A stretch of 64,000 bases of DNA from the NCBI GenBank assembly GCA_963776055.1, contig CAVZLD010000015.1:186001-250000 (forward strand), read 5' to 3'. This stretch comes from CAVZLD01 sp963776055. Its GTDB lineage: Bacteria; Planctomycetota; Planctomycetia; Pirellulales; Pirellulaceae. The position numbers and the translations under genes are program-made. How positions within the stretch are numbered: the stretch's first letter is position 1; every line of letters starts with the position of its first letter. Of the stretch, positions 9,204 to 20,040 are shown in pieces. The notes under the pieces were generated by a model. The model was not told the DNA's origin and made no database searches. It was given only the letters and a program-made list of their open reading frames with translations.

Positions 9204-10262
9204 CGGATCGCGCGTCGCAGCGGAACGACAGGCCTTGGGGCAACAGTTGTTTCCCCAAGGAATCCCGCGACTGTGGTGCCCACCCCTGACGCATTACACG
9301 GATCAAGGCACGCTGGATCGCGACCGCATCGAAGCGCACCTGCGCAGACTGGCGCCCTTCGCACCGGGCTGGCTCGTTCCGGGGTCGACCGGGGACGGCT
9401 GGGAACTATCGCGCGACGAGATTCGACAGTTGCTGGATCTGGTCTGCGCGGTGGCCCAGGAACATCAAGCTCATGTGCTGATCGGCAGCCTTCGCGAGGA
9501 TGCGGCCGTGGCCGCCGAGGAGATCGACGATCTTCTGGCTTGGATGCAGCGTCGGTCCGGCACGACAGATCCGTCCACCGCTTTGGAGCGTCACCGCGCG
9601 TGTGGCTTTACCGTCTGCCCGCCGGCCGGATCCCAACGCTCCCAAACCGAAATCGCGGCCGCCTTGACGTCCATCCTGCAGCGGAATGTGCCGCTAGCGC
9701 TGTACCAGTTGCCGCAGATTACACAGAACGAAATGGCTCCGTCGACCGTCGCGGATCTGGCCGGCCAGTTCGCGAACTTCTACCTGTTCAAGGATACCAG
9801 TGGGTTCGATCGCGTCGCGACCGGTGGGGTGGATCTACAAAACGTGTTTCTGGTGCGTGGCGCCGAAGGGGACTACCTGCCGTGGTACCAAGCAGCCGCC
9901 GGCCCCTACGATGGCTTTTTGCTCGAGTCAGCGCCAATGGGTTCGCGGAGCAACTGCATCGGATGATCACGGCGGCTGATCGAGGAGATCCGGCGGAAGC
10001 CCAGGCAGCGGTCCAGGCGATCTCGCCGGCCATGACCCAGGTGATGGAGTGGGTCCAGATCGTTCCGGTAGGCAACGCGTTTACCAACGCCAACAAAGCG
10101 ATCGATCATTTCATGGCCCACGGTCCGTCCGCGGCCCAAATTCCACCGCCTCGCTTGCATGCGGGCCCTCGGCTGGAGACCGATCTGATCCAACGAGTCG
10201 GCCGATTGCTGCAGCAGTTGGACCTGATGCCGGCGACCGGCTATCTCGAGCATCCTGCGTAA
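9193..10262 (+). CDS. DapA/NanA-type aldolase family protein (frameshift near 9932)
   Basis: The protein resembles the dihydrodipicolinate synthase / N-acetylneuraminate lyase class I aldolase barrel: PRLWCPPLTHYTDQG near the N-terminus, WLVPGSTGDGWELSRDE (the G-S-T-G-x-x-x-E block), and YLFKDTSG with the Schiff-base lysine. Frame 1 reads to FLLESA; after one extra base at GCGCCAATGG frame 2 continues NGFAEQLHRMITAADRGDP and ends LPATGYLEHPA-like (LMPATGYLEHPA). The restored length is about 356 residues, slightly long for the family. The next gene is NagA-like, so a sialic-acid or related amino-sugar aldol substrate is attractive but unproven. The ATG at 9193 overlaps the end of the DUF3500 gene. 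Confidence 0.85.
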
Positions 10263-10271
10263 AGTACTACG

Positions 10272-11187
10272 ATGTCGTTCTTCGATCTTCAAGTAAACGG
10301 TTACGCCGGCGTCGATTTTAACGGAGACGAACTAACCGACGAAGAGCTTCAGCGCGTCGGTGAGCGGCTGCGAGCGGACGGCGTGGTGGGGATTCTGGCC
10401 ACGATCATCACGGACGAGATCGACGCGATGTGTCGACGCTTGGCGCGGTTGGCAAAGGCCAGGCAGCAGGATCCGGAATTGCGGCGCCTGATTCACGGGT
10501 TTCACATCGAGGGTCCGTTTCTCAATTCGCAGCCGGGGTACATCGGGGCCCATCCCACTGCCGCTGCCTGCGAGGCCGATCCGGGACAGAATGCGACGCT
10601 TGCTCGACGCGGCCGAGGGGGCCACCCGCATCGTCACACTCGCTCCGGAGCGCGACCCGGGGTTGCGATTGACTCGCTGGCTGGCCGATCAGGGAGTCGT
10701 CGTTTCGGCGGGACACTGTGACCCGTCCCGCGATCAATTACAGGCCGCGATCGATCAGGGTCTGACCATGTTCACGCATCTCGGCAACGGCTGCCCGTTG
10801 CAGTTGCCGCGCCACGACAACATCATTCAACGCGTGCTGCATTTTGCCTCCCAGCTCTGGATCGGTTGGATCGCCGACGGCGTCCACGTTCCTCACTTTG
10901 CGTTGGGCAACTATCTGCGAGCGGCCGGATGGGAAAGATCCTTCATCGTGACCGATGCGATCTCCGCCGCGGGCTTGGGGCCAGGGCAATTTCGGTTGGG
11001 TGAGCAGACGGTGGTGGTCGACGAGCAACTGGCCACTTGGGCCGCGGATCGTTCTCATCTGGTCGGGTCCGCCAGTACGATGCTCCAGTCCGCCGCCCAG
11101 CTTCGCGAACAACTGCAGCTCACCGAACGGCAGGTTCGTGATCTGACCTGGACGAATCCACGCCGCGCTATTGGCCTGCCGGGATGA
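10272..11187 (+). CDS. nagA: N-acetylglucosamine-6-phosphate deacetylase-like amidohydrolase (frameshift near 10590)
   Basis: NagA removes acetate from GlcNAc-6-P in amino-sugar catabolism. Motifs seen are FDLQVNGYAGVDFN, GFHIEGPFLN (metal-binding region), VVVSAGHCDPS, MFTHLGNGCP, IADGVHVP and FIVTDAISAAGLGPGQF, which are the NagA signature blocks in order. Frame 1 ends near GQNATLARRG; frame 2 starts at MRRLLDAAEG. Removing one A at CAGAATGCG (about 10590) joins them into about 305 residues, shorter than E. coli NagA (382), mainly because the N-terminal beta-sandwich is lacking. It is 9 bases downstream of the aldolase, so the two are probably cotranscribed. Confidence 0.85.
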
Positions 11188-11594
11188 TGTGTCATATCCG
11201 CATCCGGTCGCGGAAGTGGCGCGCGGTTCGGACCGGTTGATCGTATCCAGAAAGTGGCGGGTTTGCCCTCGCTCGGCGTGCGGAATGCACGCAGTTGGTT
11301 GGGATACGGTTTTGGTGATTGGTGGGCATTCGCTTCGCTCTGCCCACCCTACCATTCGTGAGCCCACGCCACCATTCTTGAACACACCCCCGAAAGTGTT
11401 GAATCACGTTCGTGGCAGTTCCTCGTAGATGGTAGGAGAGTTCCTCGTAGGGTGGGCTCAGCGCAAGTAGGGTGGGGCGAGCAAGCCCACCAGTCTCCCC
11501 GCAGCACCAACACGACTCATGAGCCCAATGTCTAACAACCCTGTGCCACCAACCCTGTACCACCAACCGGTATCCACCAACAACGGGTTTACCG
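11188..11594. repeat. Gap with two GTAGGGTGGGC hairpin repeats (11321-11348, 11448-11493)
   Basis: No gene is visible between nagA and the convergent CRTAC gene. Copy a is a simple palindrome: GGTGGGC, a 14-base loop, GCCCACC. Copy b is compound: GTAGGGTGGGCTCAGCGCAA, then GTAGGGTGGGGCGAGCAAGCCCACC. The same unit recurs at 17773-17821, 58427-58466 and 58530-58562. Its position between convergent genes is compatible with transcript ends, but there is no T-tract. Confidence 0.8.
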
Positions 11595-13287
11595 TCAGGG
11601 AGCCGTGGACTGCGTAATCGTCAGGCGCTGATTCGTCGGGACGTGTTCCAACCGGTCGACGCCGCCGCCGAGCCAATGCACTTCAATCCGGTCCACCGTT
11701 TCGTGCTGACCGAGTCCAAAATGGAGACACGTGCCATAGTGGCTCTGGTATCCGCGCCCGCTGTGGACTTCGTCGATCAACTGCAGGTCACCCGCCACAA
11801 CTTTGACCAGGGAGCCGACCGCGTCGCGACTGGCGGACTTGCCTTGCAGGCGGATCTGGATCCAATGGTGATCGTTTGGTGGATCGTTGCGCAAGAGGGT
11901 TGGTTCACGACGTGAATTGAGCAGCACGACGTCGATGTCGCCGTCGAGATCCAGATCGCCGAACGCCGCGCCACGCGTGCTGAGCCGCACCTGCAATCCG
12001 TCGCCACACTGTGAAGTCACGTCGAGGAATCGACCGGTCCCCGTGTTGCGGAACACCATGATTGGTGGCCAGGTAGGAGGCGGTGGTGTCAAACTTCTCG
12101 ACATTGTCGTGCAAATGGCCACAGGCCACGAACAGGTCGCGGTATCCGTCGTTGTCGAAATCGACGATGCCGCATCCCCAGGTCACGTGAACTAAGGTCT
12201 TCTCGCCGGCGCCGCTCAATCGGGTGACATCCTCAAACAGACCGTCTCCCTGGTTTCGATAGAGGGTTGCCAGGTCTTGTTGGTACGAGGTGGCATACAG
12301 ATCCAGTCGCCCATCATTATCGTAGTCGCCGCATTCGATCCCCATCGTGCCCTGCGGTTTGCCGCTCACGTCGTAGGCCAAGCCCGTTAGCAGGCCCATC
12401 TCTTGGAAGTTTCCGGCGCCATCATTCTGAAAAACGAAATTGCCCGCCATATCGTTTCCCACGATGATGTCGGTATCACCATCGTGGTCGAAGTCGCAGC
12501 AGATCATTCCCATGCCCGGGCCCAAATGATCGGCGATTCCCGCTGCCCGGCTCACATCGGTAAAGGTTCCGTCTCCGTTATTGCGGAAGAGCGTATCGGC
12601 GGTGGGAGCGTAGTCGAGCGGACCGACATAGGCGGGGTATCCGTTGAAGTGCACGATATGATGGTTTTGCAGCGTGAATTTGACATAGTTGGATGCGTAC
12701 AAATCCAGATCCCCGTCGGCGTCCATGTCCAGGAAGCAGGCTCCCGCCCCTACCTGATCACCATTTCCCACGCCGGCCTGCTGCGTCACATCACGGAAAG
12801 TTCCGTCGCCGTTGTTCTGATAGAGGACATTGGGGCCGTAGTTATTGACGTAGAGATCCAGATCACCATCGTTGTCATAATCTGCCGCAGCAACGCCCAA
12901 ACCGTGACCGGTGTCTCCTACGCCAGCCTGCGCCGTCACATCCGTGAAACGCCAATTGCCATCATTGCGATAGAGCGCATTGCGGGGCGGCTGATCAAAC
13001 TGTGTGCCGGGCAGGGCTCCTCCGTTGAGAAAATAGATATCCTCATCTCCGTCTCCGTCGTAATCCAGCAGAGCCAATCCGGAACAGACCGTTTCCACGA
13101 TGTGATACCGGCCGGAGCTTCCATCCGTGTGGATGAATCGAATTCCACTGGCGGCCGTCACGTCCCGCAATTGAATCGGGCCGGTTCCTTCGGCCCCCGC
13201 CAACCGGTGGGATGATCCGACCAGCAGTCCATACAGCAGCACGAGTGGAATTGCGTGACGAACGGAATGAACCAGACAATACGCCAT
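11595..13287 (-). CDS. CRTAC1-type secreted protein (FG-GAP/VCBS repeats + ASPIC/UnbV domain; frameshift near 12058)
   Basis: Signal peptide: HAIPLVLLYGLLVGSSHRLAGA. The mature protein opens with IQLRDVTAASGIRFIHTDG, the usual CRTAC start. Repeated propeller loops follow: LLDYDGDGDEDIYF, AADYDNDGDLDLYVNNYG, FLDMDADGDLDLYAS, CCDFDHDGDTDIIVG, CGDYDNDGRLDLYAT and IVDFDNDGYRDLFVA. After a one-base shift at the GG of CATGGTG (about 12058) the chain continues VFRNTGTGRFLDVTSQ and ends in an ASPIC/UnbV-like domain (WIQIRLQGKSASRDAVGS, LHFGLGQHETVDRIEVHW). Restored length is about 564 residues. The start ATG overlaps the stop of the TPR gene (TGATG at 13287), so they are translationally coupled. Confidence 0.9.
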
Positions 13288-14978
13288 CAGTTTTCGTCTC
13301 TTTTTTGCAGGGCCTCATAGCGTCGACGGTAGGCTGCATTTGTTGGGTCCAACCGCATCGCCTGCTGCATCGCGGCCTCGGCCCCACTGGAGTCGTCGGT
13401 CAGTTCGCACAGATCTCCCAGCAGGGCGTAGACTGGTGCGGTGGGTGACAGATCTAACGCCTTGCGAGCTAGTGTTTTTGCCTCGGGGAATTGCCGCTGC
13501 ATCAGCAGATAAAACTGGGCCAACGCACGATAACCATCGGCCCGCTCCGGTTCCAGTTCGATCGTCTTGCGGTAGGAAGCTTCTGCCACTCCGAACTGTT
13601 TCAACAACAGACTCATGTTTCCCAAGTGAAAGTAATGCACTCCGGCGGTCGGCTCGAGATCGATGAGTTCCTCGTAAATCCGAGCAGCCTCCGCGTATTT
13701 CCTGGAACTCTGGTACAGTTCGGCCAATTGCAGTCGACTTGTCACATCCTGTGGTTCGACCGTGGCCGCTCGTAGCCACAATCGTTCCGCTTCCTTCGAG
13801 TTGCCCTGTTGTCGGTAGACGCGTCCCAGATCGCTATGCGTGTGCGCGACACTCCGCCGCGTTACCTGTAGTGGATTGTAGTCTCGCCGCAGATCCCGTC
13901 CCTTCGCTTGTTGCTGTTGTTGCAGCTGACGAAACTGTTCCTGATGCTCACGTGCCTGATCAAGTTCCTTTCGAGCCGCGCAGACGCGGGCGAGCCCGTA
14001 ATGCGCCTCCGATGAATCCGGCAGAATCTCGAGCGCTTTCGTGAACGCGCTCTTCGCAAGTTCGTAGTCTTTCTGTTGCTGATATGCCTGACCGACCAGC
14101 AGGTACGCTCGTTCCGTCTCGACGGTATTCACAGACGCGTGCGCGTCCGTGGTCGCATCGGAGGATACGGGGCGTGAGGGATCGGTAGTTGGGGAGTTGG
14201 CGAGCCCCCACGGCAGGTGATCCTCGAGTGACGCGATGACCTCCAGCATTTTCCCCTGACGCATCAACGTGTTGGCCAGTCGCACGCGGACACTGAATCG
14301 ATCGGGTTGAAGTTCCAAGGCCTTGCGAAACATTTCGATGGCACGGTCCAGGTTTCCCTGCATGACGTACGCCTGCCCAAAGCTGTCGTACAGATCCGCC
14401 CGCGAGGGATTCAGGCGGCGGCAGCGCTCCCAGTGTACGAGAGCTTCGTCCGGCTTGCCCTGTTCCTGGTGAATCAGACCCAATAAATAGGCGGCATTCT
14501 GATCCTCGGGATAGATTTGCACTAATCGGGATGCTTCCTCGAGTTGCTCCTGTCGCAGAGTTCTCTCCAATTCTTCATCCGTCATTGTGACGTCGGAGAT
14601 TTCGGGCGCGTCACCGGAGGACTCCAAGGTGGCGTTGGACTCGGGGTCGGACGGTGGCGAGTCGGGCGACTGTGCTCCTTCGTTGGCACTCGAAGGATCG
14701 TCCTGCGGTAGACGTTCTTTGCTTCCAACCCTATTTGCGTCCGCCACTTGGTTGGCGCTTTCCGTTGCCTCGCGTGCGGCCGAGGGGAGATCGGTGGCGA
14801 ACCACCCGCGCCCGAGAACGGCTGCGAACACTACGAGAGCGGCTATGGCCAGAAGGGCAAGCAGGGGCGCGGCCCAGCCCGGCCACCCTGGAGTCGGAGC
14901 CTTTGGTCCTTTTCCCCGCGGAGATGCTGGGGCGCGACGATGGGGTCGCCGTGGAGATTTCTTTTTCTTGCGACTCAT
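13287..14978 (-). CDS. Membrane-anchored TPR-repeat protein
   Basis: 563 residues. The N-terminus is basic (MSRKKKKSPRRPHRRAPASP) and followed by one membrane helix (WAAPLLALLAIAALVVFAAVLG), so this is probably a signal-anchor protein with the bulk in the periplasm. An acidic, low-complexity linker (about residues 75-140) precedes at least nine TPR units, e.g. AAYLLGLIHQEQGKPDEALV, ADLYDSFGQAYVMQGNLDRA, AYLLVGQAYQQQKDYELA and VHYFHLGNMSLLLKQFGVAE. A glutamine run (LQQQQQAKG) sits between repeats. It is upstream of and coupled to the CRTAC gene, an arrangement common in Planctomycetes. The role is presumably scaffolding; partner unknown. The frame is intact. Confidence 0.92.
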   Translation of the reverse strand: MSRKKKKSPRRPHRRAPASPRGKGPKAPTPGWPGWAAPLLALLAIAALVVFAAVLGRGWFATDLPSAAREATESANQVADANRVGSKERLPQDDPSSANEGAQSPDSPPSDPESNATLESSGDAPEISDVTMTDEELERTLRQEQLEEASRLVQIYPEDQNAAYLLGLIHQEQGKPDEALVHWERCRRLNPSRADLYDSFGQAYVMQGNLDRAIEMFRKALELQPDRFSVRVRLANTLMRQGKMLEVIASLEDHLPWGLANSPTTDPSRPVSSDATTDAHASVNTVETERAYLLVGQAYQQQKDYELAKSAFTKALEILPDSSEAHYGLARVCAARKELDQAREHQEQFRQLQQQQQAKGRDLRRDYNPLQVTRRSVAHTHSDLGRVYRQQGNSKEAERLWLRAATVEPQDVTSRLQLAELYQSSRKYAEAARIYEELIDLEPTAGVHYFHLGNMSLLLKQFGVAEASYRKTIELEPERADGYRALAQFYLLMQRQFPEAKTLARKALDLSPTAPVYALLGDLCELTDDSSGAEAAMQQAMRLDPTNAAYRRRYEALQKRDEN

Positions 14979-15274
14979 CGCGTGCGGTTCGTGTGGTCCA
15001 TGAGTGTCCGCGGCCAGCTCTTCGCTCCGACGGAAATCCGGTCGGTAACGAATGAGAGTCTTGTCGAATTGTGTTTGGGGCCTCCATCGACGTCAAGCGT
15101 TCTCGGGTGGCTACCGCTCATCTTGTCGCTGACCGATCCGGGAAGTTGCGGTTTTCCGGGGTTGCTCGTGAGTTGCGGTCCCTCCTCTTTTCACGTACGC
15201 TCACCATTCCCCCGTAGGATACCGTCTCGCCGTCGAGCCTGCCATTGATCCGGTCATCAACAAGGAATCCTCCC

Positions 15275-17705
15275 ATGAAGCTCTCTCGCGAAATTCTGTC
15301 CTTGCTGTTCGTGATTTTGTTGGGGCGTGGTGTTCCGGTAAGTGGAGGTGAGCACTCGCAGGTTTCCCCGCAGGATTACAAATATCGACCTGTGCCGTTC
15401 AGCAAGCTGCATGTGGCCGACAAGTTCTGGACACCGCGTTTTGAGACCAGCCGGCATGGTGACGATTCCTTACGCATTCGAACAATGCGAAAAAACGGAT
15501 CGCATCAGCAACTTCGAAAAGGCCGCCGGGCTTCGTGCCGGTGCACATGAAGGGACGCATTTCAATGACTCGGACGTCTATAAGGTGATGGAGGGAGCGG
15601 CCTACTCCCTGCAGGTTGAGCCAGATCGCATGATGCGGATGTACCTGGACCAACTCGTGCGCATCATGGCGGCGGCCCAATGGGACGATGGCTATCTGTT
15701 CACCTTTTACTCGTTGCCCGAACACAAGCCGGGAGAATTGTGGACGAACATTTCCTGGATTCATGAACAGTACTGCGTGGGGCACATGTACGAGGCGGCC
15801 GTCGCCCACCACGAAGTGACCGGCGAAGATACGTTTCTCGATGTTGCGACGAAGAATGCGGATCTGATCTGTCAGGTCTTCCATCCCGAGGGTCGCACCG
15901 ATCCGCCGGGGCATCAGGAGATCGAAATCGGGCTCTGCCGGCTTTACCGAGCGACGGGTGATTCGAAATATCTGGAGCAGGCGAAGTTCTTTCTCGATCA
16001 ACGCGGCCGCAAAGGGCGACGAGGGCCGGACGGGAAGGGCGGGCTCTACGGGATGTACAGCCAGGACCACGTCCCGGTGACCGAACAAACCAAGGCAGTG
16101 GGGCACAGCGTGCGTGCCGCGTATCTGTACACGGGCATGGCCGATGTCGCAGCCCTCACAGGCAACATGGAGTATGTCAACGCCATCGACACGATCTGGA
16201 AAGATGTGGTCGACACCAAGCTTTACATCACCGGTGGCATTGGGGCGGCCGGAGGGCACGAAGGGTTCGGCGGGGCGTACGAACTGCCGAACATGACCGC
16301 CTATTGCGAAACGTGTGCTTCGATCGCGAACATTCTGTGGAATCACCGCATGTTTCTGATGCACGGCGATGGAAAGTACATCGATGTGCTCGAACGCACG
16401 ATGTACAACGCGGCCCTCTCGGGAATCTCACTCGAGGGCGATCGCTTCTTCTATCCGAACGTCCTGGAGTCCAACGGCCAACACGCCCGCAGCCCCTGGT
16501 TCGGTTGTGCTTGCTGCCCCTCGAACGTGGCGCGTTTCATCCCCTCCGTTCCCGGTTTGGTCTACGCCACCCGAGACGAAGACCTGTTTGTCAATCTGTA
16601 TCTTGGCGGGAAGGCCACGATCAACCTTGCCGGGAACCAGCTCCTATTGCAGCAGGAAACGCGTTATCCCTGGGATGGCCAGATCCACATCACTGTCGAT
16701 CCGGAACAGGAGACGACCTTTGCCGTGAATTTGCGGATTCCCGGCTGGGCGCGGAACGAACCGGTGCCGAGTGACCTCTATGCATTCGCGGAATCCGTGC
16801 CCGAAGCAGCGATCGTGAAAGTCAACGGCGAGACCGTGGACTGGTCACTGCAACAAGGCTTTGCCCATCTGCGAAGACCATGGAAGAAGGGGGACGTGAT
16901 CGAGTTGGAACTGCCCATGCCGGTTCGTCGTGTGGTGTCGCACGAGAAAATCGTGACCAACAAAGGCAAGATTGCACTGCAACGGGGACCGCTCGTCTAT
17001 TGCCTGGAAGGTCCGGATAACGAGAACCACGTTCTGGACCTGGTCATTCCCAATTCGGCTGCCTTGTCGACAGAGTTGCGGCCGTCCCTGTTGGGTGGTG
17101 TTGTCACGATCAGCGGCGAAGCCGAAACGGCCAAACGAACAATCGATGGCCGAGTTGAACCGGACGCGAAACGCAAGTTCACCGCCATTCCGTATTTTGC
17201 GTGGGCCCACCGTGGCCGTGCTCCGATGACCGTCTGGCCGGCTTGCGTGCCGGAGGCGGCGCGGCCGAAACCGGCCGATACGCTGACCTCCCGAAGCAAG
17301 ACGACCGCTTCCTTCGTGCACGTTTCGTTGGAGGCCATCAAGGATCAGAATCTCCCCGCGAACTCTGGAGACAGTTCCCGCCTGCACCTGGACTTCTGGC
17401 CGCACAAAGGAACCACCGAGTGGCTACAATTCGAATGGGATCAGGCCCAGGAACTGTCCCGTGCCAAAGTCTACTGGTTTGACGACACCGGCCGCGGCGA
17501 GTGCCATTTGCCCGAGTCCTGGCGCGTGCTTTACCAACAGCCGGATGGGACCTTCGTGCCCGTGACGAACCGAGGGCCCTACGGGATCGCGGCCGATACG
17601 TTCCATCAAGTGGAGTTCAACCCGATTGTGACCAAAGCCATCAGGATCGAGATTCAGCTCCAACAAGATTGGTCGGCCGGCGTGCAGGAAGTTGTCTTGG
17701 AATGA
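15275..17705 (+). CDS. GH127 (beta-L-arabinofuranosidase-like) glycoside hydrolase, secreted (frameshift near 15457)
   Basis: Signal peptide MKLSREILSLLFVILLGRGV from the ATG at 15275, with AAGGA upstream. The frame breaks in RFETSRH and resumes VTIPYAFEQCEKTDRISNF; one extra base in CATG at about 15457 accounts for it. The restored protein has about 809 residues. GH127 hallmarks are the alpha/alpha-barrel blocks YKVMEGAAYSLQ, AVGHSVRAAYLYTGMAD, YITGGIGAAGGHEGFGGAYE and YCETCASI, and the metal-binding cysteine cluster WFGCACCPSNVAR; family members use a Zn-bound Cys nucleophile and a Glu acid/base. Beta-sandwich domains follow (NLRIPGWAR, ALQRGPLVYCLEG), and the C-terminal ~110 residues look like a discoidin/F5-8-type module. 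Likely role: release of L-arabinofuranose from plant or algal polymers. Confidence 0.92.
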
Positions 17706-17980
17706 CCGGCAGAACTCCCCATCTCGTGCGAAGGCCCCGGCCCGCGGTGTGTGGTAGACGCCGCGCCGCGTCGTAGGGTGGGCTCCGTCGTAGGGTGGGC
17801 TCAGCGCAGCAAGCCCACCAGCGCTAACGTCCACTCAGCGCATGCCCCCCGTTTCCACCTGAACCCACGCGATTCGTTGGCCCGCGTTTTCCATCCACGG
17901 TTGCGCCGCCCGAGTGCCCCAGCAAGGGGCATGGAGCCGAGAGGTTCCGGGCTCCCGGGCTGCAATCCACTGCGGCGCGG
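17706..17980. repeat. Convergent gap with GTAGGGTGGGC repeat (17773-17821)
   Basis: Between the convergent GH127 and MFS genes lies a tandem GTAGGGTGGGCTC pair followed by AGCGCAGCAAGCCCACC, so the second unit can pair as GGTGGGCT with AGCCCACC-like sequence across a short loop. It may serve as a bidirectional transcript end, but no T-tract is present. Nothing else is recognised in the gap. Confidence 0.75.
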
Positions 17981-19381
17981 CTATTCCGGCAGCGGTTGAT
18001 CCTTCGTTTCGGGTGCGAAGGGCAGGACCAGTAGACCGACGAGGAAGATACTGCACATCGTCAGCCCCGCGTAGCGCAGCGGTTCGGCGGTGTGGCCATA
18101 GACCTTGCTGGTCAGCAGCCCGAGCGCGAACGGTCCCAGTGCGGCGACAAAGCGCCCAACGTTGTAGCAGAAGCTGGTTCCGGTGCTTCGCAGGTGCGTG
18201 GGAAACAGCTCGGGAAAATAGATCGCGTAACCGGCGAACAAGGAAAGTTGGCAAAAGCCCATGACAGGCACCAGCACGAAGATCTGCCAAAACTCATTCA
18301 GGAACGCGAAGACCGCAAGTGTGCTGAGCAAGGCGGCCGTAAAGGCGATCGCAAAGGTTGGCTTTCGGCCCAACCGCTGTGTCACGACACTGAAGCTGTA
18401 CATTCCCAGGAAGGCTCCGACGTTGATCATGATCGAGGTTATCCCTTTCCAATAGGCAACCCGTCCGGTCACTTCATTGAACGTCATTCCCTCTGCCGTG
18501 AAGCGGCGGGTGAGTACATTGCCGATCAGGTCCATCGTGAAGAACCCGATGGCCCACAGGCCCACCACACCGGAAAAGGCCATCGCCAGGCCGATCAACG
18601 CGTGCTTGCGCCACAGCGGATTGCTGAACAGGGCTCGGTACGAACCCAACTGTTTTTCGATGCCGTCTTCGTGAGATACATGCTGCCACCGTTCCGGTTC
18701 TTTCAGTCGTCGCCGGATCACCAGTGCCAGAAGTGCCGGTATCGCACCGACGAGGAACAATGGTCGCCAGACACTGGCGACCAGGCCTGCTTCCACGAGC
18801 CCTCCCATGACCATGTTCAATGCGGCGGCTGTAACATTGCCGACTACCGACAACGCCTGCAGCGATCCCAACGCGTAAGGACGAGCACGCTCCGGCATGA
18901 CCTCCGCCACGAGCGACACGCCGACAGCGAATTCGCCGCCGACGCCGAGCCCGGTCAGGAATCGATACAGGGCAAAATCCCAGAACCCCACCGAGAACGC
19001 GCTGAGTCCGGTGAACACCGAATACACCAGAATCGTGATCATCATCGTCTTCGCACGCCCGACGCGATCTCCCAGCACGCCAAAGAACAGTCCTCCCGAT
19101 GCCCAGCCAATCAGGAACACCGATGTCGCATACGTGGAATACGTGTTGATCGCGACCTTGAGCTGGTCCGGATCGCTCATCGCAGGCAGCAGATCCCTCA
19201 TTGCGGGCTGCCGCGCAAGAATGAATAGCTGCTGATCCAGACAGTCGAACAGCCAGCCCAAGGCGGCGACGGTCAACACGAACCAGTGGTATCGATTCAG
19301 TTCGCGATACCACGGTTGCTGCGCGTTCGTCGGGGAAAGATGTGACTGTCCGGATGACGATTCGGACGACTCAGATTGCAT
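17981..19381 (-). CDS. MFS transporter, sugar/organic acid symporter type
   Basis: 466 residues with twelve predicted membrane helices. The loop 2-3 signature GVLGDRVGRAKTMM is the MFS G-x-x-x-D-R-x-G-R-[RK] motif. FALYRFLTGLGVGGEFAVGV and MPERARPYALG match the sugar-porter / sialate / aromatic-acid symporter branch, and the C-terminal half repeats the pattern (TQRLGRKPTFAIAF, FPELFPTHLRSTGTSFCYNV). The N-terminal 25 residues are serine/glutamine-rich and cytoplasmic. Neighbours (GH127 hydrolase, porin) suggest uptake of a sugar; the substrate cannot be read from sequence. The frame is intact. Confidence 0.93.
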   Translation of the reverse strand: MQSESSESSSGQSHLSPTNAQQPWYRELNRYHWFVLTVAALGWLFDCLDQQLFILARQPAMRDLLPAMSDPDQLKVAINTYSTYATSVFLIGWASGGLFFGVLGDRVGRAKTMMITILVYSVFTGLSAFSVGFWDFALYRFLTGLGVGGEFAVGVSLVAEVMPERARPYALGSLQALSVVGNVTAAALNMVMGGLVEAGLVASVWRPLFLVGAIPALLALVIRRRLKEPERWQHVSHEDGIEKQLGSYRALFSNPLWRKHALIGLAMAFSGVVGLWAIGFFTMDLIGNVLTRRFTAEGMTFNEVTGRVAYWKGITSIMINVGAFLGMYSFSVVTQRLGRKPTFAIAFTAALLSTLAVFAFLNEFWQIFVLVPVMGFCQLSLFAGYAIYFPELFPTHLRSTGTSFCYNVGRFVAALGPFALGLLTSKVYGHTAEPLRYAGLTMCSIFLVGLLVLPFAPETKDQPLPE

Positions 19382-19644
19382 CGCGTGCTCCTGTCCACCC
19401 TGGCGCTCGACTTGAAATGCGTTGCCGCCCCCGCACGGAATGTCGCGTCAACGAACGGCTCTCCCACATGCTGGAGTCCCATTCGCGTACGATCATCCGA
19501 CATTTGGCTCCTGCCAACCAGCCCCCCCTGGGACGGCTCAAATCGCTTGATGGCGTTCGCCTGCCGCGAGTTACGATAGGCGTTCCACTTCGCTTTGCAA
19601 GGATGAGCCATGTTTGCCCGTGATTGGCAAAACGCCGCCTGAAT

Positions 19645-19795
19645 GACCGAGCACAATTCTGGAACGCTCGGCGCAGGGGTTCGCCCTCGCCGCAACCGCC
19701 GCCCGCCGGTCTGCCCGATTCTACCGGACCTCCGATCCCGACGAGTGCGGGGTCCGAGAGCCTCGCACAGCGGGCGCTCCAGAATCGCGCTCGGT
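19645..19795. repeat. Inverted-repeat-bounded intergenic element (MITE-like)
   Basis: Within the gene-free gap 19382-20040, GACCGAGCACAATTCTGGAA on the left is matched by the reverse complement of the right end, GACCGAGCGCGATTCTGGAG. The two imperfect arms (about 26 bases, three or four transitions) are separated by about 95 bases of GC-rich DNA. No coding capacity is seen. It could be a small non-autonomous element or a long hairpin; no target duplication was found by eye. Confidence 0.55.
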
Positions 19796-20040
19796 CCTTT
19801 CGTGCCATCAGCAGCAGTGCTATCGCTCGGTTCATCTCATCTTTGGCTTTAGTAGGGACTTGGATCGAGCTGATGATCTCTGATGTCTCACGTCTTGCGC
19901 GTCCTGCGCATTTGCGTTCCTTCGCACATCGAAATGACGAAGCGTGCCATGGATGGTTGCGCCACACACGACCGGAAGAATCGACCGCGTGCTAGCGCTT
20001 CTGGGGCTTCATGTTGTGCCGGGACGGCGTCCTGTTCCTC

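Noticed and set aside
19883..20040. N-terminal extension of the porin frame
   Set aside because: Composition (runs of Cys, Arg and Ser) and lack of an export-compatible N-terminus suggest non-coding leader; the signal peptide begins after 20041.
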